Shown here: in pieces, positions 1-11,299 of the stretch
How the letters are laid out: the number at the start of each line of letters is the position of its first letter
Numbering within the stretch: position 1 is the first letter of the stretch
DNA from: Erpobdella octoculata
Lineage: Eukaryota > Annelida > Clitellata > Hirudinida > Erpobdellidae
DNA: 64,000 nt
Assembly: GCA_963978895.1 (NCBI GenBank)
Contig: OZ022241.1
Coordinates: 8,722,356-8,786,355 of the forward strand
Direction of reading: 5' to 3'
Program-made: the position numbers and the translations under genes
Notes under the pieces: generated by a model
Seen by the model: only the letters and a program-made list of their open reading frames with translations
Databases searched by the model: none
What the model was told of the DNA's origin: nothing

Positions 1-742
1 ATAAATTCCTAGATAAAAAAATGTAATAAACACACACACGTACACATATACATAAATATATATAAATTAATTAAAATTAACTAAATTAATTGACTTATTG
101 TAAAACTAATAATTGAATATTGCATTGTCTTCTATTTTGAGCATGTATGCAAAATTTGAAAAAAATCTATCATCAGGAAGTAACTCAAAAATTGATTGCA
201 AGATTTGAAACAGACAGAGAAACAGACAGACAGAGAAACAGAAACGACGAGTTAATAAAAGCATTGGTAAAAAATTGAAAAAATATATATATATATATAG
301 TTAAGAGTGGGAAAGGTTTTTGTAAAATAAAATAAAATTGGTCACAAAATGAGCGGAGCCGGGGCGGGAAAGCAAGCGGAGATGGGAACTAGAGAATGAG
401 CGGAACGGGAAAGCAACCGAGAGCGAAAGAGCAAACGGGAACAATAGAGCAAGCGGAGATGGGAACTAGAGAATGAGCGGGAACGGGAAAGCAAGCGGGA
501 ACGGAAAAGCGACCGAGAGGGAAAGAGCAACCGGGAACGGGAGAGCAAGCGGGAAAGCGATCGGGATAGAGATTGGGAGCGAAAAAGCGATCGGGAGCGG
601 AAAAGGGACGGGAAACGGGAGAGCAAGCGGGAACGGGAAAGCGACCGGAAACGTGAAAGCAAGCGGAGAAGGAAACGAGAGCGAGAGAGAAAAACGATAG
701 AAAAACCTTTAAATATCCCGGGCAACGCCGGGCTCCCCGCTA

Positions 743-743
<1 letters not shown>
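1..743 (+). repeat. AT-rich flank and Helitron-like repeat, copy 1
   Basis: The first 160 bases are AT-rich and show no coding signal. A repeat follows: a purine-rich segment with cagacagagaaac motifs, a short TA run near 285-298, then GGGAACGGGAAAGCGACC-like minisatellite units. It ends in a GC hairpin (CCCGGGCAACGCCGGG, about 718-733) followed by CTAG at 740-743 and T. A hairpin just before a terminal CTAG next to T is the classic Helitron 3-prime signature. No Rep/helicase is encoded, so this would be a non-autonomous copy. The 5-prime boundary is uncertain. Confidence 0.45.

Positions 744-772
<29 letters not shown>
744..772. repeat. (TA)n microsatellite
   Basis: A pure TA run directly follows the CTAG terminus of the preceding repeat. 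Several copies of this repeat family abut TA tracts. Confidence 0.9.
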
Positions 773-776
<4 letters not shown>

Positions 777-1291
777 GAATGTTTGTATGTATGTATGTCC
801 TTTATGCATTGCTACACCATTCATCCGATCGTAATGAAATTTTCACACAACCTTGAGAGTCAAGGGGAATCAAATATAGAGAAAAAAAAATCGAAATCCG
901 TCACAAAATGAGCGGAGCGGGTGAGTGAGCGGGAACTATATACATATATATATATACACATACATATACATACATAAATGAGCGAAAACGGGAACGGGAA
1001 GCCAACTGAGAGCGAAAGATAGAGCGGGAAAGAGAAAGCGACCGAGAACGGGAAAGCGACGGGAGCGGGAAAGCGACCGGGAGCTGGAAAACGACCGAGA
1101 GCGGGAAAGCGACCGGGAGCGGAAAAGCGACCGGGAGCGGAAAAGCGACCGGGAGCGGAAAAGCGACCGGGAGCGGAAAAGCGACCGGGAACGCGACGGG
1201 AACGGGAAAGCGGAGAAGGAAACGGGAGCGAGATAGACAAACATTAGAAAAACCTCTAAAAACCCCGGGCAACGCCGGGTGCCCCCGCTAG
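773..1291 (+). repeat. Helitron-like repeat, copy 2
   Basis: It starts with ATGTATGT-type repeats and the family-specific stretch around ATTCATCCGATCGTAATGAA (about 822-841). It continues into 18-bp minisatellite units (GGGAGCGGAAAAGCGACC, several near-identical copies at 1070-1190). It ends in the hairpin CCCGGGCAACGCCGGG and CTAG at 1288-1291. It shares all parts with copy 1 in the same orientation. Long translated ORFs here are only the minisatellite read as Arg-Ser repeats. Confidence 0.5.
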
Positions 1292-1495
1292 TATATTTAT
1301 AGATAAATACTTTTTGTTGACAACAGAGCTGCTGATTACCCGGGAAAGATAGCGAACAATCCCGAATAATCGGTTTTCGGTTTATTCATAAACGCCAAAA
1401 TCAAATTTAATATGAGAGGGCCCAATGCACCTCTTGTAATAAACTGTATATTTTGTTACAGAAAAGTAATGCTACTTCCTCGGTATACCACAAAA
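1292..1495. other. No recognisable feature
   Basis: Unique-looking AT-rich sequence between two repeats. I see no exon or RNA gene. Confidence 0.5.
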
Positions 1496-2166
1496 CAGAG
1501 ATGTGCGGATCCTCTAATTACCCGTCCGCGTCCGCAAATTCCGCCGACTAAGAATCCGCGTCCGCAATAGAATCCGCTGACGTACTGGATATCACATTGG
1601 ACATTTAAAAAACAAACAAACGTATATATACTCTTATATAATAAGTAATGTGTCTTTTGCGCGTATGAATACATTATTCACTTGGCTTGAAAGTTGGAAG
1701 GCAACCAACATTCAAAATCTTGGCTGCCAAGATGTCAATGTTAAGCGTGAGAGCGTTTGCAAGTGCATTTTTTCTAATTTCTGGCGACATTGACATTTGG
1801 CGCCAGTGAATCTTTGCCTGTGTAAACGCGCCTTTAGACTACTAGTTCAGTTAAAATGACGTCATACATAGAGCAAAATACAATTCTGCTTTGCCAGAAA
1901 ATAACACTGATATGTTAAAGGTGGAGAGGTGGATGGAAATTCGAAACGAGACGCGCCTGTTCTAACGTCTAATATAAGCGAATGGATTCGTAATTTCGTA
2001 CTGTATTCTAGATGTAGGAAAATTTGCTTATATTTTATTCATTTATTTTTCAAATTTTGGTCTATTGATCTGCACAATCCGCGTCCGCTAGTTTCAATTT
2101 TCTCGAATCCGCGTCCGCAATCCGCAAAAAAGCTGCGGATTAGCGTCCGCAACCCGCACATCTCTG
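1496..2166. mobile_element. hAT-like non-autonomous element with TIR and near-perfect TSD
   Basis: Terminal inverted repeats CAGAGATGTGCGG (start) and CCGCACATCTCTG (end) bound a 671-bp element. It is flanked by CCACAAAA (1488-1495) and ACACAAAA (2167-2174), an 8-bp duplication with one mismatch. Multiple GCGTCCGC/GCGGAC motifs lie just inside both ends, the clustered subterminal repeats typical of hAT elements. I see no transposase. Confidence 0.8.
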
Positions 2167-2351
2167 ACACAAAACCCCTGAATAAAATAAAATCAGGATT
2201 TAACAATCCTTTCAATGCCGTAAAAAATTGAAATTTAAATAAAAAGATTTTTATTCATCGTCATTTTTATGAAATTAAAAATAATTTTTGCCAACGATGC
2301 ATTGTTTACTATTTATGCGAATTTAATAACGTCTGTATGTTTATTTAACAG

Positions 2352-5300
2352 ATTGGAGATATTAAAGGAATTTCCTGTCGCCCTTGTAATAATAAATTTA
2401 TTTTATTTATAATTAGTTTTGATTTTAATTATAAAAAAATATTTAATTAATAATTACAGCTAACAGTTTAAGCTCAGGCCAAATAGCTGCCATAGTAATA
2501 TGTATGTTTATCAGTTTTTCAATACAATTAATTAAAATCATAACATTTCATATTAGTTGAAGAATATAAATTTTATAAAATTTTTGATATAATAATTGTA
2601 GGTGTATTAATATTACTCGTCATATTGGCTGCGATACTAGCATTGTTAATAAGGATTTACGTTATGAAAAAGCCTGCTCCACATTTCATGGCATCAGCAA
2701 TTGGAAATGTAAGAAATAAAATACAGAAGTCAGGACCAGTCGTCACAGAGAACGTGCTATACGATAGTGGTGCTTCTTCGTCCAATAAAGTGATGTTACA
2801 TAAATGTGTTCTGTTTTAAACTATTTAAATTAACAACTGTATACATTTATTATTTCATGGGGGAACATAGAGCATCCCACATTGAATGTAAGCTGTCCCA
2901 TAAAAAACATGAGTAAAAACAAAATGTACTTTTAAAACTTTTTTGCCACTAAGTTATCTTCCAAGCATGTGGCACTGACTATATATGTAAGATCGGGTTT
3001 TTTATTTTCATGCAAATGATAGATTCAAAAACAAAACTTTAAAAACGATCTTTAAAAATTGAGAAAACATTAAATAATAATTTTTTTTGATAAGTTACAA
3101 CGCTATTCATAACAGTCTTCCAAAAGTCCAATTGAGACTGTTTCTGAATACAACGAAGAAGACGACGACGAATACAACTTGAAATCAAATCTTTCCAGCA
3201 GATTGCCGCCAGAAAACATCAAAATAAAAGAAGAAATTTATAAAGGAAAGTTATTTACAGTAAACAAAGCTGTCTATGCAGGAGAAACGGAAAACGAAAC
3301 AGTTGCTGTGAAACGATTAAAAGGTTTGATGTGTTTTTATTTTAAAAACTTGAATAAGTTATGTACAGTGTTGGGTAAGATTGGAATTCAAATGATTTTA
3401 AATCGTGATTTAAATCATATTATGTGATATTTGATTTGAAATCATTTGAAAATGCGTGATTTTGATTTTGATTTGAAATCATTTGAAAATGCGTGATTTT
3501 GATTTGAAATCAAATTTCCATAAGCGAAAATGATTTTGCACAATTTAAAATCAAATCAAAATATTTTTTTCAGTAATTCTTTGCTGTTAGCTTATAGTTT
3601 TTACCATTCTTATATTAATGGTTTTTACTAATTACTCATCGATGTATCTAATCGGTCTTTCTTGTTCTGGTTCGTGCTACTTGTTTACGTTCCGCTGTTA
3701 AGGTTGTTTGAAAAATGGATTAAGCTCGTTTTCCTATTATTTAAGATGGAACTTTTTTTCAAGATTATTAAAGAAGCGGATGGAAAAGTCATCGCTAATA
3801 ACTGTTGTAACTGTGTCAACAAGGAACTCTAGGAGACCAAGAATGCTGCCAGCAATTTTTAGCACAACGATAACTAATGTACAGTCATTCCCAAACAACC
3901 TTTGTTGTTAACTGACCAAATGTCAGCAGTGGTGCACACTGAATCAACTGTTCAATGCTTACCATTAATTCTGTCTGATAATATCTTCCTCGTCATTACC
4001 ATCATACCTGGTGCAAGACCTTTTATTTTATACAGACTGCTCTTTGCAGCACCTTGATTCATACCAGAATGTCAGGAAGATGTTCGTGTACTACAACACA
4101 CCTATTCCTTCATCTGCGCTGGTTGAGCGTTTGTTCAGTATGGGTATAGCAGTTTTGATTGAGACGCCAAGAAGAAACAAACTTTCTGATTAATTTTTTA
4201 AGAAATTAACACTCATGAAATTAAACCAAAGCATTTTATGAAATAAAGACTTTGTGACTTGTAATGAACCTTAGAAGAATTATCATCAGTAGCAATTTTA
4301 ATAAGCGCAAATTTTTTAGTAATGATTTCATGATTTTAAATCATCAAAATCATGATTTTGATTTGAAATCATTTTTCGGTGGAAAGAAAAAATGATTTGG
4401 ATTTTGATTTCAAAATCACTCTGAAGTGATTGATTTTGATTTTAAATCATTTTAAATGTGATTTTACTGGTTATGTAACATAAGGGTACCTACTGCAAAC
4501 GTAGCCGTAAAAATGTATTTATATAATAATAAGAATAGTTGCCAAAATCATAAAGAGACGAATACTCTACTAATGGTCCCAACAAGATGGAAAGTCAAAA
4601 TTTAGCTTTGTGGCTTTGTGGTACAGAACAGAATTGCAACCAGTGAAATTAAAATTAAAATTTTTTGCTTTGGAAATAAAATAAGAGTTTTATTTAAAAA
4701 TTGTATGCAGGTGGATATAACAGAAGCGATGCAAAGCTATTTGAGAGAGAAATGGAATTTTTAAGGATGCTGAAGTCGCATGAAAATCTTGTGAAGTTCA
4801 TTGGTGCTGTTGAAATGCCTCAAGGAGGTTAACACATTTTAAAAGTAGCGATAAACTTAGTTATAAAAAATTCTGTCCTTTTCATTTTCATTTTGCATTG
4901 ATAGGTTTGTTGATGGTTCTAGAATATTGCGAAATGAATCTTAAATCTTGGCTTATCAGTCTTCAAAAGATAACTCCTGAACTTCAGGAAGACATAGCAA
5001 TAATTGGCTTGGGTGTTGCCAGTGGGGTCGATCATCTTCATTCCAATCAGGTCCGGAATTGATTAATGTTTCATTTAAGAGTTAAAAACATTTTTTGAGA
5101 AGCTCTTGTTTGTTCTGATACTCGTACTTTTTTATGATAGTTTATAGTCCTTTACACCAAGTGTTTTAAGACTGAATTGGCTGTATGTAGGAAGCACACA
5201 AATACTTCCTGTCGTGGATCAAAGTTTGATCCTTTTAACTGTCCCTCCTCCTTTATCCAGGCTAGGAACGGCTCGCAATTAGCATTTTATTTGTGTATAT

Positions 5301-8300
5301 GTTTATTTATTTATTTTAAATTAAACTGGTTTTAAAAAAACGCTTAGTTAGAAAAGATTAAAATGCCTAAAAACAAAAATTATTATTTTTTCTTAGTAAA
5401 TTAATTAATAACTAAAATACATGTGTGATGATTTTAACGCTTTTATTAATTATTAGTTTCAGGTATTTTTTTAATAATTTTGTCATCTTTACATGTATTT
5501 AAAAAAACTAAACCCCACTAGATTATTCACAGAAGATTAGCAGCTAGAAACGTTCTACTTACCAAACGTTTTTCTCAATATACTGCCAAACTAATTGGAT
5601 TTGGACCGGAAGAAGATGACGACTTTTCAAAGGTGTTCTGATTTGTAATGTATCTATGTAAATGTTTGGAAATTTATATGGCGCCTCTTCTAGAGCACAG
5701 AGGCGCTGTTTTTTTACATGCCCCACGGATAGGTTTTACCCGCTAAGTTTTATGTTGACATGGGCTACTAGGCAGTGAGTGCGAGTCGAACCGTGAAGCT
5801 CTCACATATCTAGGATTATCCATATATTATGTCGCGTAACAGTCAAATATAAATCAGTGCAAAAACGATGATAAAAAATGTATAACAACATGTTAACATT
5901 TTTCAAAATATCACCATTAAAAAACTAGAAAATAATAAAACTTTTAATTAAGCATATTAATTATGAACTTTTGAATCATTTTAACAAATTAATCTAGAAA
6001 TCAGTCCCAATAAAATGGTTGGCTCCAGAAACCTTGAAAACATTGGACAACATAAGATATGTCTACAATGAAAAAACCGATGTTTGGTCATATGGAATTT
6101 TGCTCTGGGAAATGTATACTAAAGGTATAATTAATAATAAATCTTAATCTTAAAAATTGAATACACGTTTTTATAAAATTCAAATAAATTATAAATAAAT
6201 ATAAAAGCGTGGGTGCATTTGTTGTGATTGTAAGTGTGCAAAAAAAGCGCCCCACGCTTTAATGCTTATAAATTTATTTTGAACTTTTTAGAGCATTTGA
6301 TAAAAGCGTGTTTTTTTAAATTATTTATTTATTATTTTTTGTTTCTGAATGTAGTATCTTAATTTATTATAAATAATGTTGTTAATAAATTAATAATTGA
6401 TTTTAAAACCTATTATTCTTGATTAGTTATCAAGTAGCCGGCCTGCCATCTATCGATAGTAATAAATACCTTTTTCACTGTATTGCGTATACTAATTTAA
6501 AATGTAATTATTAGTTATAACTTAATATAGTCAAGGTATCCACAATATGACTGTATACCTTATTTCAGATCGAAAGCATACCGACAGTTATAATTATTGT
6601 ATTGTAAGCACCATTAGTGTTTAATCAGACACGATTTAATTAAATTTATTAAAACTTACATAGTCTATTAAGTGCTTATTAATGTCCAAAGTATTTTAAA
6701 ACCATTTTTAAAAAGCCCTTATACGCTTGGCAATATTGTAGCAATGTTAATGAACATACGACAAATAGTTTTTTTAGATATAGATGTGCAAAACAAATTG
6801 CTGTACAGTTATTGCTTGCAACAATGAATAATCAGTGATTTATATTAATTTTTTAAATAATTTTACAAACACATTTTTTATTTTTGTTTTTAATGTTTTG
6901 AAGCTATCGATACAATCACATTTTTATTATGGAATAATAGTTTCAAAATACTTTTTTACTGCCCTGTTTTGAAACTTTTGCATTATATTATGGCTTTCAA
7001 TTTGGCCGTCTTTTTTGCCTTTGTCAGATTCTACATATAAAAAATATTTTTTTTCTTTCTAGCCAAATCTCAGCCTTATCCAGAACTAAACAGCAATGAA
7101 GCTAAAAATGCAATCATATGTGGCAAAACTATGGATAAGCCACAAGACTGCCCTCAAGAGATGTATGTACTGACCACATAATTAGCATCAATTGTTGTTT
7201 AATCTAAGATTATATTACATAGTTACATCACAAGCTGTATATTGTACTGTCGTTCCCAAGGATATCTTGATATAACAACTGGATCCACAACCTACTCTAG
7301 TAGGCCTAGACAATTTAGCCAATTACTTCCTAGTTACATCAAGATTTGTAGAAGTATGATATAACTACTGATGCTATTGTAGTTTTTTTTACATCAATTT
7401 ATTTATAGTTATGATATAAGAAGTGATAAAACATTAAGCCTACTAGAGTAGGTTGTGGATCCAGTTGTTACATCAAGATATCCTTGCGTCGTTCCGAACA
7501 GTTTCGTTCTTGTTTTAGTTGTCAGTCGTCGGTGCGTTACAACATGACAACTAACTACGACGCGGGAAGCCAAAATGGCAGTTTTTTGCTGTTTCGTTGA
7601 GAACATTTTTATGACCACCATACGATATATCTAGCCAGTGATGTAATGTCATAAGTAAAATCCTAGATGTTGGTAATCTGGTGTTTAAAAACATTGTGTT
7701 ATTTAAAAATATACCGCGTATATCAAGATGGGCTATTAGAACAACTAATTATGGCCAATGTTATAGATTATCGCATTGCCATTTTAACAAACGTTTAAAG
7801 TTTTTGCCACTAGGTCCGTCGGCAAATCGGTCCGGCCAGTTTCGCAGGCCGAAATTATAGCCCCGACCCAATCTTACAGGCCTAAAATTTTTATACTTGG
7901 CACAATAACCTCGACCTGGCCCGGCCAGTTTAGTCAACCTTAAAATAAAAGTTCGAGGTGGCCCGTGCAGATATCTACGGGGTAATTATGTCTTATTATA
8001 AGTTCTGGTAGGAATTCAGAGTTAATTGAAATAACTATTTCAAATTCAATTATTATTAATGTTACTATGCCGTATGAAACTGTTTACTTTAGTTACAATT
8101 AAATAACTAAATAAAAAAATAATTCATTGCAATACATTTTATACAAATGTATATAGTTAAATCCGTAAATACTTTATATGAAAAATGTATTATTGCATTA
8201 ATTATTGTGTAAGACTGTTACCACTTTATAAATTCCTATTTGCGTTTTGTAGTACTAGCTGAATTTTTTTAATTACAATATTTTTTAGTTTTAGTCGGTT

Positions 8301-8557
8301 GTTAAGAAGAAAAGCATTTGTCGCATTTTAGTTTAGTTTAAATATTATGAATAGTTATTTATTAGTAGTTAAAAATTATAAAATAATTATAAATGTAATA
8401 AATTAAAAACTATTTAAAAATCAGATTTGAATACGTAATGAGTTCATGTTGGAGGATGGAAGCCAAAAAAAGACCTAATTTCAGAGAAATAATCAATGGC
8501 ATAGAAGAGTTCAGAAAAGACTCACCCGATAAAACTGGATATTATGCTGTGTATTAA
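2352..8557 (+). CDS. Receptor tyrosine pseudokinase, copy A (membrane and kinase half, 5-prime partial)
   Basis: Ten exons fit in phase: 2352-2385, 2460-2501, 2602-2789, 3116-3323, 4711-4827, 4905-5050, 5522-5632, 5998-6124, 7063-7162, 8425-8557 (401 codons plus TAA). The first two and a half encode a short Cys-containing stalk and a membrane helix (about residues 20-42) followed by RIYVMKK. An acidic juxtamembrane segment and a tyrosine-kinase-like domain follow. Retained: VAVK lysine (residue 154), the alpha-C glutamate in FEREMEFL, the catalytic-loop Asn, WLAPE, DVWSYGILLWE and RPNF. Lost: the glycine loop is degenerate, HRD reads HRR (D to R, residue 250) and DFG reads GFG (residue 271). 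Phosphotransfer is therefore unlikely, and a scaffold or allosteric receptor role is inferred. AATAAA lies near 8587. No ectodomain exon was found in 1-2350, so the 5-prime end is outside the window or lost. Copy B has the same exon plan. Confidence 0.88.
3366..4469. mobile_element. hAT element in copy A intron, perfect 8-bp TSD
   Basis: It begins CAGTGTTGGG, a common hAT terminus, and ends TTTTACTG. The flanks are GTTATGTA at 3358-3365 and 4470-4477, an exact 8-bp duplication. Both ends are packed with GATTTTGATTTGAAATCATT-type subterminal repeats. It lies in the intron between the exons ending 3323 and starting 4711. Confidence 0.82.
4011..4193 (+). pseudogene. hAT transposase C-terminal dimerisation fragment
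   Basis: A 60-codon frame contains YYNTPIPSSALVERLFSMG and PRRNKLSD, the conserved hAT C-terminal dimerisation motif (S-S-A-x-x-E-R-x-F-S, then PRRxxLSD). It sits inside the element at 3366-4469, which supports classing that element as an internally deleted hAT. The rest of the transposase is missing. Confidence 0.8.
5130..5285 (+). repeat. Dispersed repeat family P, copy 1
   Basis: About 150 bp, from GTTTATAGTCCTTTACACCA through CTTCCTGTCGTGGATC to CTCCTCCTTTATCCAGGCT, closely matches 9755-9905. It lies in a copy A intron. Class unknown. Confidence 0.75.
6189..6277. repeat. Small fold-back repeat in copy A intron
   Basis: An arm ending AAAAGCGTGGG (to 6213) is mirrored by CCCACGCTTT (from 6250), with AT-rich extensions on both arms, giving a roughly 90-bp palindromic unit. 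GTGGGGCGC-type motifs recur in the fold-back repeats at 30.4-31.5 kb. Confidence 0.5.
7258..7485. mobile_element. Fold-back MITE with 48-bp arms
   Basis: The left arm 7258-7305 starts AAGGATATCTTGATATAACA. It is the near-perfect reverse complement of the right arm 7438-7485, which ends CATCAAGATATCCTT. GTCGTTCC lies just outside both ends with a one-base offset, consistent with a roughly 8-bp target duplication. The element is in the last intron of copy A. No coding capacity. Confidence 0.75.
7800..7985. repeat. GC-richer transposon remnant
   Basis: Repeated GGTCCGGCCAG/GGCCCGGCCAGTT motifs in otherwise AT-rich intron sequence resemble the subterminal repeats of the local hAT elements. No paired end or duplication was found. 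Confidence 0.35.
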
Positions 8558-8849
8558 TTATTGCACTTTCCAAAAAAAAAGTTTCTAATAAAATGATGGA
8601 CACGAACAATATGAAACATTGTGAATGATAATAATATTGTCATGTCATTTGGAATGTTATTTTTGCACTTTTTTTTAGAAATCGGAAGAAAATTAGATTG
8701 ATCGATGTTGCCGTTATATTAATTTATCAACAACTTTGTTATTTTTAAGATATTTAAATGTAGTAGTTTTATCGGTCAATAACAATAAATTAATTTTTTT
8801 TAGGTCACAAAAGGTACGTCTTAACTCAAATGATGTTGAGTTATTTCAT

Positions 8850-9130
8850 TTGAGAGTGTAAATAAACATATTGAATTTTGATTTAAAGAAATTTTACAAT
8901 ATTTTACGACAATTTCCTAATTTTTGCAATATTTTAATAATATTATCAGAATATTTTCACATTATTATCAAAGTTTTATCACAATTAAAATTATATTTTT
9001 GCAATACTTTAACAATATTATTAAAATATTTTCACAATACTATCAAAATTTTATTGCAATTTTATCACAATATGATCACAATATCTTTACAATACTTTTA
9101 CAATATTATTGTAATATCATCATAAGGTTT
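8850..9130. repeat. Degenerate CAATATTTT low-complexity tract
   Basis: Many imperfect CAATATTTT/CAATATTAT units about 10-20 bp apart. The two overlapping Asn/Ile/Phe-rich frames here are products of this repeat. Confidence 0.7.
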
Positions 9131-9549
9131 TCTATGAAAAAACAGTTTTTTTACATAAACACTGCTATAAGATTTTTGAAAATTCAAGATCCCCAAATAA
9201 AATTTTTGGCTTTTTAAAAAAGTTAAAAAATAAACATATCGGATTGAAAATGCATTTTCATACAAGAAAACTAATTAGAAAACTAATGTTTGAGCATTTG
9301 GATCTATCCACTTGCGCTACCTAGCTATTTAAATTGATTTCATTTATCTAATCATTGCTGCAAAAATCTTTATATGTATTTCTCTGTTTTGCTGGAAATT
9401 GTTAGATTTTTAAAATAAACAGTCGCATACTTGAGACACGCAAACCCTAAATACAGTCTGCTAAATAATAAATATGTGAAGATAAGATTGAAAATATAAC
9501 AAAGTTTCCAATTAATATGGAAAAAAGTAACCATAAAAAACAGAGCTTA

Positions 9550-9735
9550 TAAAAAAATAAACTCTAAATTTTTATAAAATAAATTTTCATAAACTTAATT
9601 TTAATAAAATTAACTTTCATAAAATAAATTTTCACAAAATAAATTTTTATAAAATAAATTTTCATAAAATAAATTTTCATAAAATAAATTTTTATAAAAT
9701 AAATTTTCGAAAAATAAATTTTAACAAAATTTATT
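9550..9735. repeat. Tandem repeat, unit about 16 bp (ATAAATTTTCATAAA)
   Basis: About 11 imperfect copies of ATAAATTTTCATAAAA in head-to-tail order. The rest of 9131-9755 is AT-rich with nothing recognisable. Confidence 0.85.
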
Positions 9736-9754
9736 TAAATTACATTTGTTTTTT

Positions 9755-9905
9755 TTTATAATAGTTTATAGTCCTTTACACCAAGTGTTTTAAGACTGAA
9801 ACGGCTGTGTCAGAAGCACCTAAGTACTTCCAGTCGTGGATCATAATTTGATCCTTTTAACTTTTCCCTCCTCCTTTCTCCAGGCTTGGGACTGGCTTGC
9901 AAAAG
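9755..9905 (+). repeat. Dispersed repeat family P, copy 2
   Basis: It matches 5130-5285 over its whole length with scattered substitutions. 9906-10130 holds nothing recognisable. Confidence 0.75.
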
Positions 9906-10134
9906 CAAGGCGGAGTTGAAATTACATTTGATAAACAAAAACCTTTTATATGAATAAATGGCCACTTATTGAGCATCTTGGCTTATATGTTTATTAGAAA
10001 GACAGCTGAAAATAAGGTTATTTTGAACCGTTTAATGAATCTAAAGATTTGTTAGAATTTTTTATTTACGGCAAATATATGCACAGAATTTCAGCTCTAT
10101 CGGATAACTGGAAGTGGATAAATTTGGACTTCCA

Positions 10135-10300
10135 AAAATGACATTCAACCCGACCCACCTGAAAAGTTAAATTTTCTAACTTAACCCAACTCACAGTTAA
10201 TGTTTTTTTAATAAAAATTTTTTTAATTAATTTTCAACCCAACCAACCCACGCGTGTGTCAAAAAATTGAACCCAACCCAGCCCATGTTCACCTCTGCAC
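10135..10300. repeat. hAT-like terminal remnant rich in AACCCAACCC
   Basis: Repeated AACCCAACC/CCCGACCC motifs end in GTTCACCTCTGCA, whose reverse complement starts CAGAGGTGAAC, resembling a hAT terminus. Only one end is visible. A similar fragment in the opposite sense lies near 21410-21500. Confidence 0.4.
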
Positions 10301-10359
10301 TAATGATAAAGCGACAGAGATTGAACAGCAAATTCAAGAATCAGGCGGACGTAAGAGAA

Positions 10360-10870
10360 GTAAATTGTGCACCACAGCATGAGGCTGCAGCTACAAAAAG
10401 CTCTTCCGAGGCGGCTGAACATATAATTGACCAATAATCCTATTTTTTCAACCAGTTCTCAGACCTTTGGTCATCCGAGACAAGAACACCAAGATCACGT
10501 TCAACTTTAGTGACTTCGAGTGATCGCCGTGTGCTGTCAATGTATTATGCCATAGAGTATTTGTAAAGTAATCTATTTTGTGATTGCCCGACTTGCATGA
10601 TTTTGAATTTCTCGACATTAAAGTGCATTACCAAAGTAATGCACGCCAATGTTAGCCTAGAGAAATGAAATGTCAGAAGTTGACTTGATGCCAATGATTT
10701 TGCTGTCGTCGGCGTACATCTTGATTTTGTGTGCGATATTGTCGGGCAAGTCGCTGATATACAACACAAAATGCAGTGGACCAAGAACACAGCCTTGAGG
10801 AGCGCCACTGGTCACATTCTTCCACTCAGGCTCACGTCCTTCAGAAAAATATCTATATTATAGTAGCTCA
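10360..10870 (-). pseudogene. Non-LTR retrotransposon RT fragment (CR1/jockey-like)
   Basis: The minus strand reads SGAPQGCVLGPLHFVLYI, then KMYADDSKII (the YADD palm motif), then after a stop VERDLGVLVSDD. These are consecutive blocks of LINE reverse transcriptases whose frame is broken by stops and indels. A dead fragment. Confidence 0.78.
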
Positions 10871-11290
10871 CGTCACTCACTCACTCAATCACTCACTGAT
10901 TCCATGGACTTCTTAATATAAGACCAGGACAGCCAACTCAAAACCAAGTGTACACGCGTGGGCCATGGCATGGCCGCCATGCTGTATCAGCGTTATAACA
11001 ATTCCAGAGTTTTTTCCATTAATTTGTTTTCCTTATTTACGTTCCAAGCGTTGTTAGACAAGAAAGTTTTAATAAAAAACCACAACAAATTAACTTTAAA
11101 ATTTTTTAATTTTCCTTCACTTGTATTCTTTATTTTTTCTAATGTATTTATATAATTTTTGCTTAATTAATTAAAAAGAGATTTAGAAATAAAATAAAAT
11201 AGTTCATGATTAAAATTGCAATAATTAGAAAAAAAGAATAAACATTGTCATTAAAACATCTTTCTGAAATTTTTGAAAGAGAACCATGTA
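10871..11290. other. No recognisable gene
   Basis: AT-rich intergenic sequence with CACTCACTCACTCAATCACT near 10880. The short frame at 10958 has no family features. Confidence 0.5.
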
Positions 11291-11299
11291 ATAAGAGGG

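Noticed and set aside
342..1272. Long Arg-Ser/Phe-Pro repeat frames on both strands, similar frames at 24248-25047, 35077-35495 and 59636-60010
   Set aside because: They are the 18-bp minisatellite of the Helitron-like repeat read in different frames. All frames of a GC-rich repeat stay open, and no start, splice or family signal supports a protein.
8871..9217. Two overlapping Asn/Ile/Phe-rich frames
   Set aside because: Degenerate CAATATTTT low-complexity tract with no conserved motif.
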